Source of the DNA: Torreya grandis
Taxonomy: Eukaryota > Streptophyta > Pinopsida > Cupressales > Taxaceae
Length of the DNA: 64,000 bases
Reading direction: 5' to 3'
NCBI GenBank assembly: GCA_037957365.1
Contig: JARHVA010000157.1
Span: 2,426,501-2,490,500, forward strand
In this document: positions 12,641 through 26,211 of the stretch, one piece after another
Layout: each line of letters opens with the position of its first letter
How positions within the stretch are numbered: position 1 is the first letter of the stretch
Program-made: the position numbers and the translations under genes
Notes under the pieces: model-generated
Databases searched by the model: none
The model's input: the letters and a program-made list of their open reading frames with translations, nothing else
Told to the model about the DNA's origin: nothing

Positions 12641-14766
12641 TAACTCATTATCATAAATTCCTTGGGAATTTATTGGTCCAACCCCTTCCTACCCAATACC
12701 TTGTTTGACCCCTAATTTCCCTACAACTTTATAGGGTTCATTCTAGTGTTTAGATTTTGCCTAATAATCAAATTTATTTAAATCACTCATTTTCAAATAT
12801 AAATACTAATTTTTTAGAAAATTTTCAATTGATTACCTCTACTTGACTTGCTATGACCACTATTCATCCTCCCCATCTCAATTATTGTCTCCTCACCATC
12901 TTGGCTCTAGGGATCTCTCACTAGGTCTATCAAAGATATATTTTTCTTAGAATAGTAAATCATACCAAATGAATTATTTTTCACCTTATTTATATTCATT
13001 ATTAAAAAATTATTTACCATCATATTTCTTATTTTACTCATATATTTGTCTCTACTAACTCTTTTTATAAATTGTAAAATGTTTTGAAATCCTGATGTCA
13101 TAGAGAATATTTTTAATTATTATGCATACATATTGCAAAAATTTCAAATTTTCACTTTTTTTTGCTAATCTCTACAGGTTTGTCTAATGTTCCTCACATT
13201 TAGAAACCTTCACATTTTATCACATCTTATTTATCTCCATCACTAAGATAAGTAATGGTATGTGTTTTACAAATTCTATCCTTTTATTTATCTTATTTGC
13301 TCTTTACTACACTTTACTCAGCTTTAGCATTATGTGTCACTATGTTCTTTTTTTGAAGCACCATCCCATGTTTCACCTAAGTGACACATGATGAGATTTG
13401 AGTGGGGCATATATATACACATAATATTTTCAAACTTTATCATTTAGTGATGATATCTATCTTGTAAGAACTTGTTGAGCCTCAATCTCCCTAAGTGGAT
13501 TCCCTAAGGGGTGTGCTAAGAAAGGGGTAGGCAGAACATTGGTTCTTTGCAAGATTTTTATCCCTTTTTGACACTTGTTATCTACACACTTGTCTCCTAA
13601 AACTATCCCCCTAATCTTTTTCTTCTATTTTGCACCATCCTCTAGTATTTTACCACCTTCATTATTCCTTCCCTAACCTAAAACCCCATTTTGATAGTTT
13701 ACATTGTATAGTCAGCCACATCGACCTTGTATTATTATTGATAAAAATTATAAGGGTCTAGGTTAGCCTCTAACTAACCTAGTCTATGACTTAGTTTGTT
13801 TTTGGTAGTTACAATACTAGGTCAATCAAGTTGACCTTATCATCTTAGACTTTCAAAAAGGTTTAGGGTTAAATCTACCCATATAAACATGTTCATTTCT
13901 CCATTCATAAGATAAGATAATAAGAATTAAGATATATTTCACATCTACTTATCCATAATTATAATTAAGGAGAAAGCTTTGGGTTTCATACTTTCTTGGA
14001 GATACAGATATTGACTTATGGAGAAGTGTTTTAGATGCATCAATAGGTTGTGTAGCCTAGAGTTGATTTATCCTTATTATCCTTACATACCACAATAACC
14101 TCTTGTGAATCACCTTGGCCAAGGGAGAGATTGAGGCTTGATGGGTTCATATTTAAAATTGTAAGTATTCCTAACTTTGTTCATCTTTTTTAAGAGTAGA
14201 TAGATATGCATCTATACTTATCTTCCATAAATTAGGATTTTATATACATTGATGTGAGTATATGTCTTCTACGCATGTTTAATTTTCATGTTTATTATAG
14301 CCACTTTATGCCACAATTTTGGTGAGCACTAGATTAGACTTTTGATTTACATGTTATTAGTTTAGTGACTATGAAAACATAGAACCTAGTTAAGGTTACT
14401 GCATAGTTTTGTTTGATTGAAAGCTTTGGAACTTTCCCTAGTGATATTATTTGTGGTAAGAGATATATTAGATAGATATAATGGATCCATTTTGGTCATG
14501 ACCCCAATTATCTAATGTATCCCTAATGAGAATTTTAAGTAAGATTTATCTTCTTTGAGCTAGGATTGATTTATAGATATACTACATTTCCCAATGCATA
14601 TAGGGTATACCTTGGTATTGTTTTTTAACCCCCTCTCTCATCACTCTCCCCTCCAAGATCCTATAAAATAAACTTAATGGATTTTATCTAAGTCAAGGTA
14701 GTAATAATGTTATTATTGTGATAAATTAGATTTGCCATGATGACATTAGGGGATCCATGGGACTTT
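12641..14766. other. Interval without a recognised gene
   Basis: AT-rich sequence up to the GACCC target site of the minus-strand gypsy element. No domain, RNA or repeat boundary was recognised apart from the stray motif copies noted near 13.7-13.85 kb. Confidence 0.4.
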
Positions 14767-14771
14767 GACCC
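14767..14771. repeat. Target-site duplication GACCC (left)
   Basis: GACCC directly abuts the left LTR start (TGATTTAAC) and is repeated exactly after the right LTR at 22861-22865. Ty3/gypsy integrases make 5-bp duplications. Confidence 0.85.
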
Positions 14772-15972
14772 TGATTTAACTTTTTTGGAAATATTGTAGT
14801 CTTATTCCTAATTTAGTTAAGGGTCTAGAATAGTAAATTAGTAAATAATATTTAAATAATTTAACCACTAATTTGTATAATTTATTTATATTTTTAGACT
14901 TTTTATAAATAACAATAAATGTGGAGAAAATAAGACTTAGCTCAAAATAAATTAAAATGGCTATTACAGGGTCTGATATTGGCTATGTAGGACTGGGATA
15001 GTGTCACAAATTAGGATATGGATTTTATTTTTTGAAAGGTTAGGACTACCAAAATAAGACACCCTAGAGTTTGACACTGTTATCCTCTTCTACCACTATT
15101 GTCTAAACCACTTGTAGAGACCTAAGATTTTTGGGTATTATTTGATGTCCCTGTGTGAGCTTACCTATGAAATATCAACTATTGAAAGTCTATGGAACTC
15201 CTTGTAGATCTAATTTAATCTTCAAACCTTAGACTTCATTATGCTTTGATAAAACTTAAGAAATAAGGGAGCGGTTAGTGTGTGTAAGATGCATTGAATG
15301 TGTATCCACATCCCTTATATGGTCACACTACCTACATACCAATACTCTGAAGAGGGATCAAGCCATATGTAGTACTTTCACTTAATGTGCTTTGTGTAAT
15401 AATGTAATTTAGATGCAAAAATGCTAAACTAGGTATGTTTGAGGTGGCTGAAGACTAGTGTGAGGATTTAGATATGCTTGTAGCTATATTAGATGGTTGT
15501 ATGCAAAGAATAAGGAAATTTACCTTAGTAGTTTTGCTTGTATTCTTGATTTCTTTGTAATATTTTTCAACCTCCTTCTAAATGAACTTTGAATGAGTTT
15601 TTATAGAAATCTATTCATCATAGGTCATATGTATTCATGTTATGCTAACAAGATGAAGGATATAAATTGAAAAGAAATAACTATTAGATATAAAAATGTA
15701 ATTGGATAAGAGTGTTGAAATAAGACACCTTAGGGTCTGATGATATAGTCCAAGTTGGTCACTCCTATCTTAGAGGTGTAGGACCTAGGGGGATAGGATT
15801 GGCCTAGGAAATGCTACCTAACTAAAGTGGAATGACTATTTGGAAAGCGTGAGATGACTGAGAATAATAAAAAAGATGTCTAGAAGGGTCATGAGAGCAT
15901 GAAAGAAAGACCTATGGGTCGGGTGTCATAAGCCACACTCAAGCTACCAATTTTGACATTTTTATGACTACA
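14772..15972 (-). repeat. 3' LTR of minus-strand gypsy element
   Basis: On the plus strand it runs from TGATTTAAC to TGACTACA. It aligns end to end with 21662-22860. A TATA-like TATAAAA (minus strand, plus coordinates 15599-15605) sits at the same place as in the other LTR. The PPT directly follows it in plus coordinates, as expected for a minus-strand 3' LTR. Confidence 0.9.
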
Positions 15973-15973
15973 T

Positions 15974-15987
15974 TTGCCCCCTTTTAT
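15974..15987 (-). promoter_or_regulatory. Polypurine tract
   Basis: The minus strand reads AAAAGGGGGCAAA immediately before the 3' LTR TGTAGTCATA. This is the second-strand primer site used in reverse transcription, and it fixes the element's orientation. Confidence 0.8.
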
Positions 15988-18900
15988 TTTAGTGATGCAA
16001 CAAAGCAAAATACTAAGATAAAGGAAAATTAGAAAGTGTACCTAAACTTACCTACAAAGGTGAATCTCATAAATTTATGTGATGCTAGGTGTGCATAGAG
16101 AGAACATGTCATAAAGTGTAAATCTACAATAGAAAATTAGGAGTAGATCAATTCTTACTATACATGTTTTGTCTAAAGTAAAAACATACAAAATTTGGGT
16201 AAAAGGGGAGGAAGAAAAAGGAATAAATAAACCTCATTGGGTACATGAATCAATAAAAAACTTATTATGATGTTGAGTGATGATGAGTATGTGTTGAATG
16301 ATGTTTTATCAAGAGTACTATCATAAATGAAGCTGAGTGCTTAATTGCCCAAGAGTGGCCCAAGAATGCAAAATATGGCCCTTTGGCTCCATTATATCCC
16401 ACTAAGTGAAGCTACATGATCATGCATGTGTTAATTGATGTTTATACTATGTATCTAATCCTTCTGAGTAGGTGTCTCAAGAATAGAAAGGATAGTTAGT
16501 CCTTTGGCTCCATCATTGCCCCATGAAGCAAAGTTATGAATTGATACTAGTATGAATGTGTGCCATATAATATGGATATGAATCCCATGAATGTTTTATA
16601 ATCTGATAATGTGGTGTGGATAATTAAATGTGTGTTGGAAACTAAGCCACTCTTGGCCACTCAAAAAAGGTGAAGATTAAAATTATATGAAAGTCACTCT
16701 AAAATTGGGTAATAATCTTATGTGGAAGCTACTTAGGGATGATGCCAACCACCTACAAATGGAATAAGTCATGCAACTACTGATATTACCTAGCTAATGC
16801 CATGAAATATAAACACGAGAAAGAAAATGTGTGATGCACTTTGCCCCTAATCACTAGTGTCTATAACATGGATTCTGATCTAAAAGTTATACCAACTATC
16901 GTATCTAAAACTAAAATCAAGATCTGTCATGCCATGTATGATGTCCCCTATATCTAGATTCTCTAAGAAAAATTGTACTAAAACTACTGATTTTAAATAG
17001 AACTATTATTGACAAAATTTTAATTGATTTTACCTTTCTATCTATTTTTGGAAATTTTCATTTTTCTGCTATTTGGATAGGATCACTAAAATAGAAACTT
17101 TGCTATCCAATTATATAGTCTAAGCTTGTGACTCTTATCCTATGATGATTTTGAAGACTATTTTATAATTACCACTATCTATCTAGTCTATTCTCTCTAG
17201 TTTAAACTCTGGTTGTTATTATAGATGTTTTGAAAATTAATTTTTTTACCAATTAAAGGCTTTAATCTTTATGACAAAACCTTTGTTTGTTGCCCCTCTT
17301 CTGAGGGTAGGAATGAAGACCCTATAATGACTACCCTTAGAATAAAGAGTCTTGCAAGTGTGTTATGCTATGAAAATATATGATATGGTAATGATAATAA
17401 AAAATATATCTCAAGATATAACATAGTTTGTAATAAATATTGTTAGATCGATTGCGGTATGCCTAGATAGATGTAAAAATGTAATAATATGTGCAATATA
17501 GTGAAATGGAACTAAAAGTTTGGTTACTTGTTAGTTGTTAGCTTTCAAGGAGTGATGGATCATGATGACCATCATGGCATCTAAGAAATCAAGAGTATGC
17601 ATTATATGGATCATGGCATTGCAAACAATTGAGGAAAAAATAAGCAAACAAGCCCAAAAAGCAAGAAGCATACAAAAGTGGCCAAAGGGCCAAGTAAAGA
17701 AGGGACATGGGCACATGTCACTCAAACTAAGAATAAATCATATAAGGCATGTTCAAATTCCACATACACACAAAATTTAAAAATAAGCAAAGTTGGCATG
17801 AGGGCCACATGCACATAGAAGAGTACAAGCAAAGGACATTGGCAAATGTCGTAAGGCACACACAAGAGATATAATAGGAACTGAGACATGAAATCATATC
17901 TATCTATGAAAAAAAAAAAATCATGTAAATAATATAAATATAATCACATATAAATAATCAAATTAAGAAGTGAAATTATGCAAGACATGTAGTATAATAC
18001 TAGGTATATGCTAAGAAATACACAAGTGCTATATACTATTGAATATTGATAGATTAATTTGTGTTAACTAATAAGTAATGTATGTCAACATGAAAAATAG
18101 AGTGTGTGGAGTAGGAATGACATAAATTAGATGGTGTAGTCATGTAAAAATGCCCCCAATGGGTAGATACATTAATATGTGTCTCGAATGTATGAAGTAG
18201 GATGTCCCCTCAACAAGTAGAATAAAGCAATCAAGGATCTAGAAGTCACTACACACAATCAAAGAAGATCAAGTGAAGCATGGTAATATAGATAAATAAA
18301 AAAACAATAGCATAGAACAAAAAAATGTAAGTCTAACATGGTATTAGAAATTTAAAGCATGGATGATGCATACAATTGATTTTTTTTTGAATATTTGAAT
18401 GTTTTTTTATTTTGAAATATTTGAATATTTTTAGATTTTATGGAATAAGATATGTATAAGAAATCATAAAGAAACTTTGTAAAAGTAATTAAAAATAAGC
18501 TATGTACAAACAATAGTTAGAAGATTATGTACAATAAAAATAAGAAAAAATGATACTAACCAAAGAGTCTCATGGGATACTCCCTATCATGGTGTCTTAT
18601 ATCGAGGAGAGGGATCGTGAATCATGATGGAGTGATTGGGACTGTAACTCTAAAAGCTATATATGTTATAAATGCTTTGAAATCTCTAAAGTAGAAATAA
18701 ATTATGGGGTCCCCCTATGACTCTAAGAAGTGGATGTAATTATGGGGTTCTTAGGGACCCATCTAGTGGTAGGAGAAGCTCTCTAAAAATGTGCTCTATA
18801 TCTAGAGGTATGAGACCTCGATGATACTGCCCTAGGTGTGAACACTGAATCTAGAAACTGTTTAAAGTCTTAAAAATTTGGTTACTCTAAAAGATGCCTC

Positions 18901-19220
18901 CATATAAGTGTATGAACTCTCTGTGATGGTGAGAAAGGCCTCGACTGTGTCTTAATCTAAACTAGAAGAAGAACTGTAATTGGTCAAAAAGTTAAAACTA
19001 GTGACTGTAAAGTAGAAGATGGCTCTAAAGTGGGGAGTGGTAACTCATATAGAACTCCACCAACTGTAACAACTTGATTAGCATGAGTTAATTTCATGCA
19101 TATGTGAACTATATAAGGTACTACTAAAAGTTTTTGAATCTATGGTTGGCTAAGCAACATATAAAAAACTAATGCACTGGGAATAATAGTAAATGGTTTG
19201 GCCATATGTGTTTAACCAAA
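15988..19220 (-). other. 3' interior lacking pol
   Basis: AT-rich DNA between the protease stop and the PPT. Both strands were scanned for YxDD, RNase H FDGS/YEAL/GD, integrase HHCC and DDE patterns; none was seen. Small open frames at 17531-17780 on the two strands overlap one another and carry no motif. Pol may have been deleted or never present. Confidence 0.55.
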
Positions 19221-19600
19221 CTATAGAGGAAATACAATCTCACCCAATGAAATTTGTATGTGCCCACTGAATCCATTGATAACTATCTCCATCAGGGTAA
19301 TATCCATCTTAGAATATCCCAAATGTTGTAGTAATGTTATAATACACATGTTCATACTAGATCCATTGTCTATGAGAACACTATGAATGGGATGATTATG
19401 AATGTAAGATCTAATAAATGGTACATGATAATCTAAATCATTCTTAACTATCTCTTGCTTTGAGAAGGAGATCAAAGGTTTAGCTAGAACTCTAGAATTG
19501 TACATACCAATCATGTTACTCAAAGCATGTGACTCAATTGAAGGTGCCTTGTATGTAGCTAGTGGCATATGTGCATGATATGCATGGTCAACACCTGATG
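19221..19600 (-). pseudogene. Retropepsin (gypsy protease) domain
   Basis: The 115-codon open frame contains HSVLIDNGSSMNMC followed about 30 residues later by INGFSGH and a GEIVFPL end. This is the plant gypsy protease layout: a catalytic (L)ID-x-GSS triad near the start, a hydrophobic middle, a GF(S/D)G turn and G-x-(I/V)-x-LP. The active-site triplet is DNG in place of the usual DGG/DTG. It would cleave the Gag-Pol polyprotein. It lies downstream of the gag knuckle with intervening stops. Confidence 0.8.
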
Positions 19601-19649
19601 TGTCCCCTGTCTCTTATTTAGAATATTATGAAAAAAGATATGAGAAAAA

Positions 19650-20996
19650 TTTTAGAGCCTTGTCTTGTGTTTGAATTGCTTGTAGAGGCTCAACTAGAGT
19701 GCCAAGATCAACAAGGTTTCCATCTATCAAGTCCTATATCCTGTGTTTCAAATTGATTCATCTATTTCTTGTGTGGCTTGGTGACCTATGAAAGTCACAA
19801 AATTCATTTTGATCATATCTCCATGGAAGAGAATTTGTTGGATCAACTTCCTGAATAGGAGGGAGAGATATGATATTACATTCCAAAAGCTTCTATAAAA
19901 CTCTAGCTAGAGAAACTGGTAGATTGGTAAAGGTTCACCAAGGAGGTGCTAATAAAACCACTCATTAGGGGGCTCTAAAACTGCAATGACTATAGGTTAA
20001 TTCTAACTTATGTTATTATCAACCTTGAATTTATATAGGACTTTGTTGTTACCCTTATTTGTTATTTCTGATATACTTGTGTACTTGAGTTTACCCATTG
20101 AAATTAATTTGAATTCCCTTTCCTTTAGTGTATGACATAACTCAGTGAAGGAAGAGAATTTTTGAAACATTATTGATTCATGTAAATCTGGTACAATACT
20201 CTATTTGAAGAGATATTATAACTCTTGATCGGCCATGGGGCTAGTCATATTAGCCAAGATAGTCTTATATCAAAGAACATAATATGTGAGATGCTCATTA
20301 GACCTTTGTTTTTATTGTGAAACTTGAGCATATGAAACTTTATCACCAATGTTAATGCTGAAATGAGCTAGGAACATGTTGGTTAAAGGATTGAATACAT
20401 AGATCAACTGATTCAATAGATTATAAAACCATTGTAAAGCATAATCCTTTAGAATCCATGAAAATAGCTTGGTTAGTAGCCAAATATTTGACACATAGTC
20501 CAAGCCTGCTACGTGAAAATCTCTCAAATGTCTCTTTGGATCACCCTTGCCATCATATAGAGTGAACTTGGGTTGAACAAAATCTAGTGGCAAGGGTGTA
20601 GAAGCAATATGGCATGCTAATGGTGTATGCAGCAGCCAAAAAGAATCTAAGACTTGTGTTGGTCTAGAAGCACCTTGCTTAAAATGTGGCACCTTAGATT
20701 AATTTTTTTTTCTCTTATATAAGGGTATCCATATCAAGAGACAAAGATGTACTAGTTATAGCTGGTGGTGGCATAGAATAAGGTTGGGCTACTATAGGGG
20801 GTTGTTGAGACATAGTTACCCCCATAGTGTCATTTACAATTGGATACTCTATGGTATGAGAGGATTGACCATTATTTTATTTTTATTTCTCTTTTTGTAG
20901 TATTTTAAGCATATCATCCTGCATGTCAGGGTGTTTGGTTAAGAGTTTTTGAATTTCCCTTTTATTAGTTTCATCAAAACCAATGTATTGGGCCAT
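19650..20996 (-). pseudogene. Ty3/gypsy gag (PF03732-type), decayed
   Basis: The probable start ATG is at 20996 (MAQYIGFDE). The 126-codon open frame at 20312-20692 carries the retrotransposon gag core: PLDFVQPKFTLYDGKGDPKR, then HLRDFH, LLTKLFSWILKDYALQWFYNL and a terminal MFLAHFS. Further downstream (plus coordinates about 19725-19835) an FCDFHR...SHTRNR...LKH segment followed by DLIDGNLV resembles the zinc-knuckle region of the element at 4.2 kb. Stops and a frame change separate the parts. Gag forms the particle that packages element RNA. Confidence 0.8.
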
Positions 20997-21179
20997 TGTT
21001 AAAGTATGAAAAAATAAAAATTGATTAAATTTTTTGTAATAATTTGTAATAAGCAAAGTGATATGGAATAAAAGTACTGAATCTAAGAAATGTAAAGTCC
21101 TAAAAAACAACAAAATAGAAAATACATAAAAAAAAGATATGAAGCTTAACAACATGTAAGGTGATACCTCAAAAGCAAT

Positions 21180-21640
21180 GGGGCCTATTATATGCAACTA
21201 GGGTTTGGAATAAAATGATTTTTTTCTTTTAAGTTAATAAGAATTTTTTAAAAATTAATGTGAATTTTTTATTTAAATATGTAGGTGAAAAATCAAAAAA
21301 AAAAAAAAGGAAAAAACTCTTAATTTAAAGGGACCTAGTATATGCAAGTAGGGTTTTGAAAAAAAATGATTTTTTTAAAAAATTACTAAGAAATTTTTAA
21401 AAAATAGTTTGAATTCTTGATTTAAATATGCAATTTAAAAATAAAAAAAATATTGGAAATTTTTTAATTTAAATGGACCTAGTAAAATCAACTAGGGTTT
21501 GAAAAAAAAAGATTTTTTAAAAATTACTATGGAATTTTAAAAATTAATGTGAATTTTTTATTAAAATATATACGTAAAAAATTAAAAAAATACTAAAAAA
21601 ATCAATAAGTAATTTTCCCTAGGGTTTTTATGTGCAAATG
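21180..21640 (-). repeat. Tandem ~145-bp repeat in the 5' leader
   Basis: Three units and a partial fourth begin with GG(A)CCTAGTATATGCAA and CTAGGGTTT at about 21181, 21330, 21474 and 21618. Each continues with poly-A/T-rich sequence. They fill the region between PBS and gag. Confidence 0.75.
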
Positions 21641-21641
21641 A

Positions 21642-21659
21642 AGTAAGTCGAGTTCACCA
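21642..21659 (-). promoter_or_regulatory. Primer-binding site
   Basis: Minus strand directly inside the 5' LTR reads TTTGGTGAACTCGACTTAC: TGG two bases after the LTR's terminal CA, followed by a tRNA-complement-like stretch. The primer tRNA was not identified. Confidence 0.65.
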
Positions 21660-21661
21660 AA

Positions 21662-22860
21662 TGATTTAACCTTTTTGGGAATATTGGAGTCTTATTCCTA
21701 ATTTAGTTAAGGGTATAGAATATTAAATTAGTAAATAGTATTGCAAAAATTTAACCACTAATTTGTAAAATTTATTTGTATTTTTAGCCTTTTTATAAAT
21801 AGCAATAAATATGGAAAAAAATAAGACTTAGCTTAAAATGAATTGAAATGATTATTGTAAGGTTTGATATTGGTTGTACAAGATTGGGATAGTGTCACAA
21901 ATTAGGATCTAGATTTTATTTTGTGAAAGGACAAGACCACCAAAATAGGACACCTTAAAGTCTGATGTTGTTTTCCTCTTCTACCACCGTTGTCCAAACT
22001 ACTCATAGAGACCTGAGTTTTCTAGGTTTATTAGTTATCTTTGTGTGAGCCTACATGTGAAAGATCAACTATTGAAAGTATACAAAACTCTTTATAGAGT
22101 TGGTTTAATCTTCAAACCCTAGACTTCATTGTGCTTTGATAAAAATTGAGAAAGAAGGGGACTTAGTGTGTACAAGATGCACTGAATGTGTATACACACC
22201 CCTTGTGTGGGCACATTACCTACATACCAATACTTTGAAGAGGGATCAAGCCATATGCAGTTCTCCCACTTAATGTGCTTTATGTAATAGTGTAATATAG
22301 ATGCAAAAATGTTAAACTAGGTATGATTGATGTGGCTAGGGACTGGTGTGAGGATTTAGATACACTTGTAGTTGTATTAAATGATTATATGCAGAGAATT
22401 AGAAAATTTGCCTTAGTGGTTTTGCTTGTATTCTTACTTGATTTGTAATATTTGACAACCTCCTTATAAATTAACTTTGAATGAGCTTTTATAGAGATCT
22501 ATTGGTCATGGTTAAATGTATTCACACTAGGCTGACAAGATGAAGGATAGGAACTGAAAGGAAATAATCATTGAAGCTTAAAATGTAATTAGACAAGAGT
22601 GTCAAAATAGGACACCCTAAGGTCTGACACTATAGTCCAAGTTGGGCACTCCTATCCTATAGGTGTGGGACCTAGGGGGATAGGATTGGCCTAGGAAATA
22701 CTACTTGGCTAAGGTGTAATGACCATTTGGAAATATTGAGATGATTGGGAATAAGCAAAAAGGTGTATAGAAGTGTCATGAGAGCATGAAAGAAAGACCT
22801 ATGGGTTGGATGTCATAAGCAACACTCAAGCTACCAATTTTGACATTTTATATGACTACA
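21662..22860 (-). repeat. 5' LTR of minus-strand gypsy element
   Basis: Pairs with 14772-15972. On the minus strand it starts TGTAGTCATAT and ends GTTAAATCA. A TATA box, CTATAAAAGCTC (minus strand, plus coordinates about 22485-22495), lies ~370 bp from the LTR start, a plausible U3 promoter. The counterpart in the other LTR is conserved as TATAAAA. Confidence 0.9.
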
Positions 22861-22865
22861 GACCC
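22861..22865. repeat. Target-site duplication GACCC (right)
   Basis: Exact partner of 14767-14771, immediately after the right LTR's terminal CA. Confidence 0.85.
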
Positions 22866-25800
22866 AAATAAAAATATATCATTACAATTTTTTTGGTCTT
22901 TGGTAAAATTATAACTTGCATTAATTTTTGTTGACTTGGGAGGAGCTTAACTCGACCCCTAATGCCATTTTGATTGCTTGGGTGACAGGGTTAATTAGGA
23001 GGAGGATAAAGAGAGGGAGGCATAGAGAAGGTTTGAGGGAGAAATGAAAACCCTAGGGCATCATGACATCTTAGAGGATATTTGGGGGCATGGAAATCCT
23101 ATTGAGGAGACAAAATTGACTGGCTTAGGGCTTAGGATAGATAAGGAGGGTGTGGCCATGGAAAGTAAGCACAAAATTTTTGTTTTCTCTTCCATTAAAA
23201 TTCAATAAAATAAGTGTTACAATTTATTTTTCTTTCCCATGCAAAAATTGTTGGGTTCATTTCCATACTTATGAGGGCAAGTAATATTACAATACAAAAT
23301 TACTTATAGGTTCGTAAGGAAGTCATACTTCTTGATGAACCTACAAGGGTTTGTATATGGATTTAAATTTCAAAAAAATTATGTTACTCTCTCAATGGGT
23401 TGCTAAAGTTTTAGTTTCAATTTCTAGGGTTTTATAAATTATTTGGTTTCAGTCAAAATATTTGCATAATAGTAACAATAGAATTTTTATTAATTATTTG
23501 TCATCTTTATTTTGTCTACCCTGCTAGAAAAGGGTGACATGGTTCAAAATTAGGCTTAAACTTTGGTCTTTTTTTAAACCATTTTATGGGTATTATTTTC
23601 TACCCTAACCCTTAATTCTAGAAGTTGATTTGATGGGTTGTTATCCTGGTAAAAATTTTATGCATAAATGTTTGTGACTTTTTCATGAATAACTTACTAT
23701 TGGTGATTGGGGTTTTTAGAAATCATGCTTTTGGCTAAGTATTTAATATGTCATTTTATGAAAAAATTATTTAAATGATTCATCCTTTTATTCTTAGGAT
23801 TAAGAAATTATTTTATTGTAATCTTCTTAGTTGTATAATTTTGTGATTTTCCTAGTATCAAATTCAAATCAACTATATAATAACCTGATCTGGAAACTTA
23901 GTCACTAATGCAAGTGACTTTATATATATATATATATATAGTCAAATGGTAATGAATAAGTGAAGCATTTAAAATATGAGTGGTTATTACACTTTTAATT
24001 CTTGCTCATTTTTTTTATGATTGCATATCATAAGGGTTCTATTTTGATTATTATCTTACTTACCTAGAACATGTGATGAATGAATAATCAGGTCAATTGA
24101 ATCAATATTTATTTTTTAGAACTCCTTCAAATGAATACCAGGGTTGTTAGAATCATTTATAAGTGTCTGTATTTAAAATTTAGTTTGAATTTTTCATTAT
24201 TATAACTACTACAAGCTAAATTTTTCTTCCCCTTATTATCCTTGCCTACATTCCCGAAGTCTAAAAATATAGATTCCACCTCCCAGTTGATGGTTAAGGA
24301 TGGTAAGGTCCACCAATTGAGGGGTTCATAAGATGAGTCGGGATGGGATGACTCGTGTGAGGAAGACAACATGATTTATAATGCATAAATCAACTTGTTC
24401 AGTAATTTGGTTGGAATCATTTAATATAGCTATATGATGGATGTCTCTTTTCATTGTAAACTAGTTACTACAATTCTAAGTTTTAATTGTATTTATTAAA
24501 TACTCACACATATTTATTTATTCTATTAGATCTTTATATTGGAGATTTTACTTTCAGTTGTAGCATTTTGTTTTAAGTTGTTGGATTATGTTATAAATTT
24601 TAGTGACTATCAACTATGAAAATGCTAAACCTAGATGTTCTTATTACTGAGTATACATGCTTGTTAAAGCTTGTACCATCTTATATATATGATAACTTGA
24701 CACTTAAAGTGAAATAATGAATATACCTTCATATGTTTACTATATGTTACAAATTAAGAATTAGTTAAGATTTTTAAAAGAGTAAATTTTGTACCCTACT
24801 TAATAGCTATCAACATGTTTAATCTTTTTTAAATTATCATTAATGGTTAGCCATTGCATTAACTGTGCAACTATTACATTACTAAAAATTAAAATGTTCT
24901 ATCTACTTTTTGATCACAAAATACTACCACCTATAAGTGCATTAGCTATAAGATGTTTTGACACTTAGTTCTAATTTCATTAATAATTATTACACTACTT
25001 GTACAAGTTTATTCTACCATTTTAGCTTGGATTACATATTTTAGTAAGTAGTTAATATTTTAATTTCATAATTAATAAAATGATCTTGAATGCATTTTTA
25101 TTGTATAAAATAATGAAATGAATTAGAAATAACTAGTTTTTTACAAGGTTATGTTTCAATTCAGCCTTATGTTTAAATCTATTAGCACTTGGAATAAGGG
25201 CAATTCAAATTGATAAATCTAAAAAGATTATTACTAAGATTTTTAGAATCTTTACTAAATGAATCATAAGTCAAATTCATTATGTTCTATTTTTATAAGG
25301 AGAAATCTATCTTAATTTATTTTAGTTATTACTAAATCTGGGACAAGATAGTTACAAATAATATTTATTTTCTTTTGTCACAATAACCTGATTATGTCAT
25401 TCTCATTAAATGGTAACCTATTTAAAGTAGATATTTTATCAATGGGTTATAGGGAAATCATCTAAATTCCTCAATTGAGATTAGATTTAGGTATAAGAAT
25501 ATTAATAGATTTTATTCCAACTTTAGTCGATATTCCTTTCATTCAACTAATGCATATAGAGATTTGAGTGTCAATATGCATAGTGAGATATAATGACAAA
25601 AAATATTCCTTCATTGAATTCACTTTTTCATCAAGATAATGGATACAATAAATCATGCTTAATTTGATTAAATAGACCTTTTAATAATTTATTTATGACA
25701 TGCAATGAAGTACAATCAGTATTAACATTCTTATAGGAAAATATTTCAAAAGCTAATGTACTTAACAAAGGATTATAGATTTTTCTATTTTTAAAATAAG

Positions 25801-26211
25801 TGGCATAATTTTATTAATCTTATGATTATGACCAAGTGATACGTAAATAATACTAGAAAAATATAAATCTCTAGAAGACTATTTACAGATGGTCTAGTGA
25901 GAGTATGATTTTACTATAAGTTGAAAGTATCATATCTGTTCAAAAATAATATTGAATTCACAAAAATTATGACCAATTTGTTAGTTAAAATGTTAATTTA
26001 TTTTATAAAGTGAAGGCATGAGGTACAATGACCTTATAATAATAAATAGTTAATTGCATCTTAAAGGTGTATATACGTAGTTAAATTTCAAAAATTTATT
26101 GAAACTAGTACCATTACTTTAATTAGATAAAATAAAACTTATAAGGTTAGAGTAAATTGTTGCTTGTATAATATTGATAACCTAGGTAATTAACTTAGCT
26201 AACCCAAAAGG
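22866..26211. other. Gene-free interval
   Basis: AT-rich sequence with no recognised domain. It includes a (TA)10 microsatellite at 23921-23940. A 71-codon minus-strand frame at 24157-24372 has varied amino-acid composition but no family that I recognise. Confidence 0.45.
23921..23940. repeat. (TA)10 microsatellite
   Basis: Uninterrupted TA dinucleotides. Confidence 0.95.

Larger units (their letters stand above)
14772..22860 (-). mobile_element. Complete-boundary, pol-less Ty3/gypsy element
   Basis: An 8.1-kb element on the minus strand with paired LTRs (1201 and 1199 bp), a 5-bp GACCC TSD, PBS, PPT, gag and an aspartic protease. The LTRs differ at an estimated 15-20% of positions by eye, so the insertion is old. 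No RT, RNase H or integrase motif was found in the 3.2 kb between protease and PPT, although that space could hold a pol gene. It therefore looks like a non-autonomous gag-pro element needing partner enzymes. The gag knuckle and PF03732-type gag core place it in Ty3/gypsy, probably Tat-like. Confidence 0.85.

Noticed and set aside
17562..17780. Lys/Gln-rich 72-codon frame inside the pol-less gypsy interior
   Set aside because: No domain, overlapped by a minus-strand frame, repetitive AAGGGCAAG-like composition.
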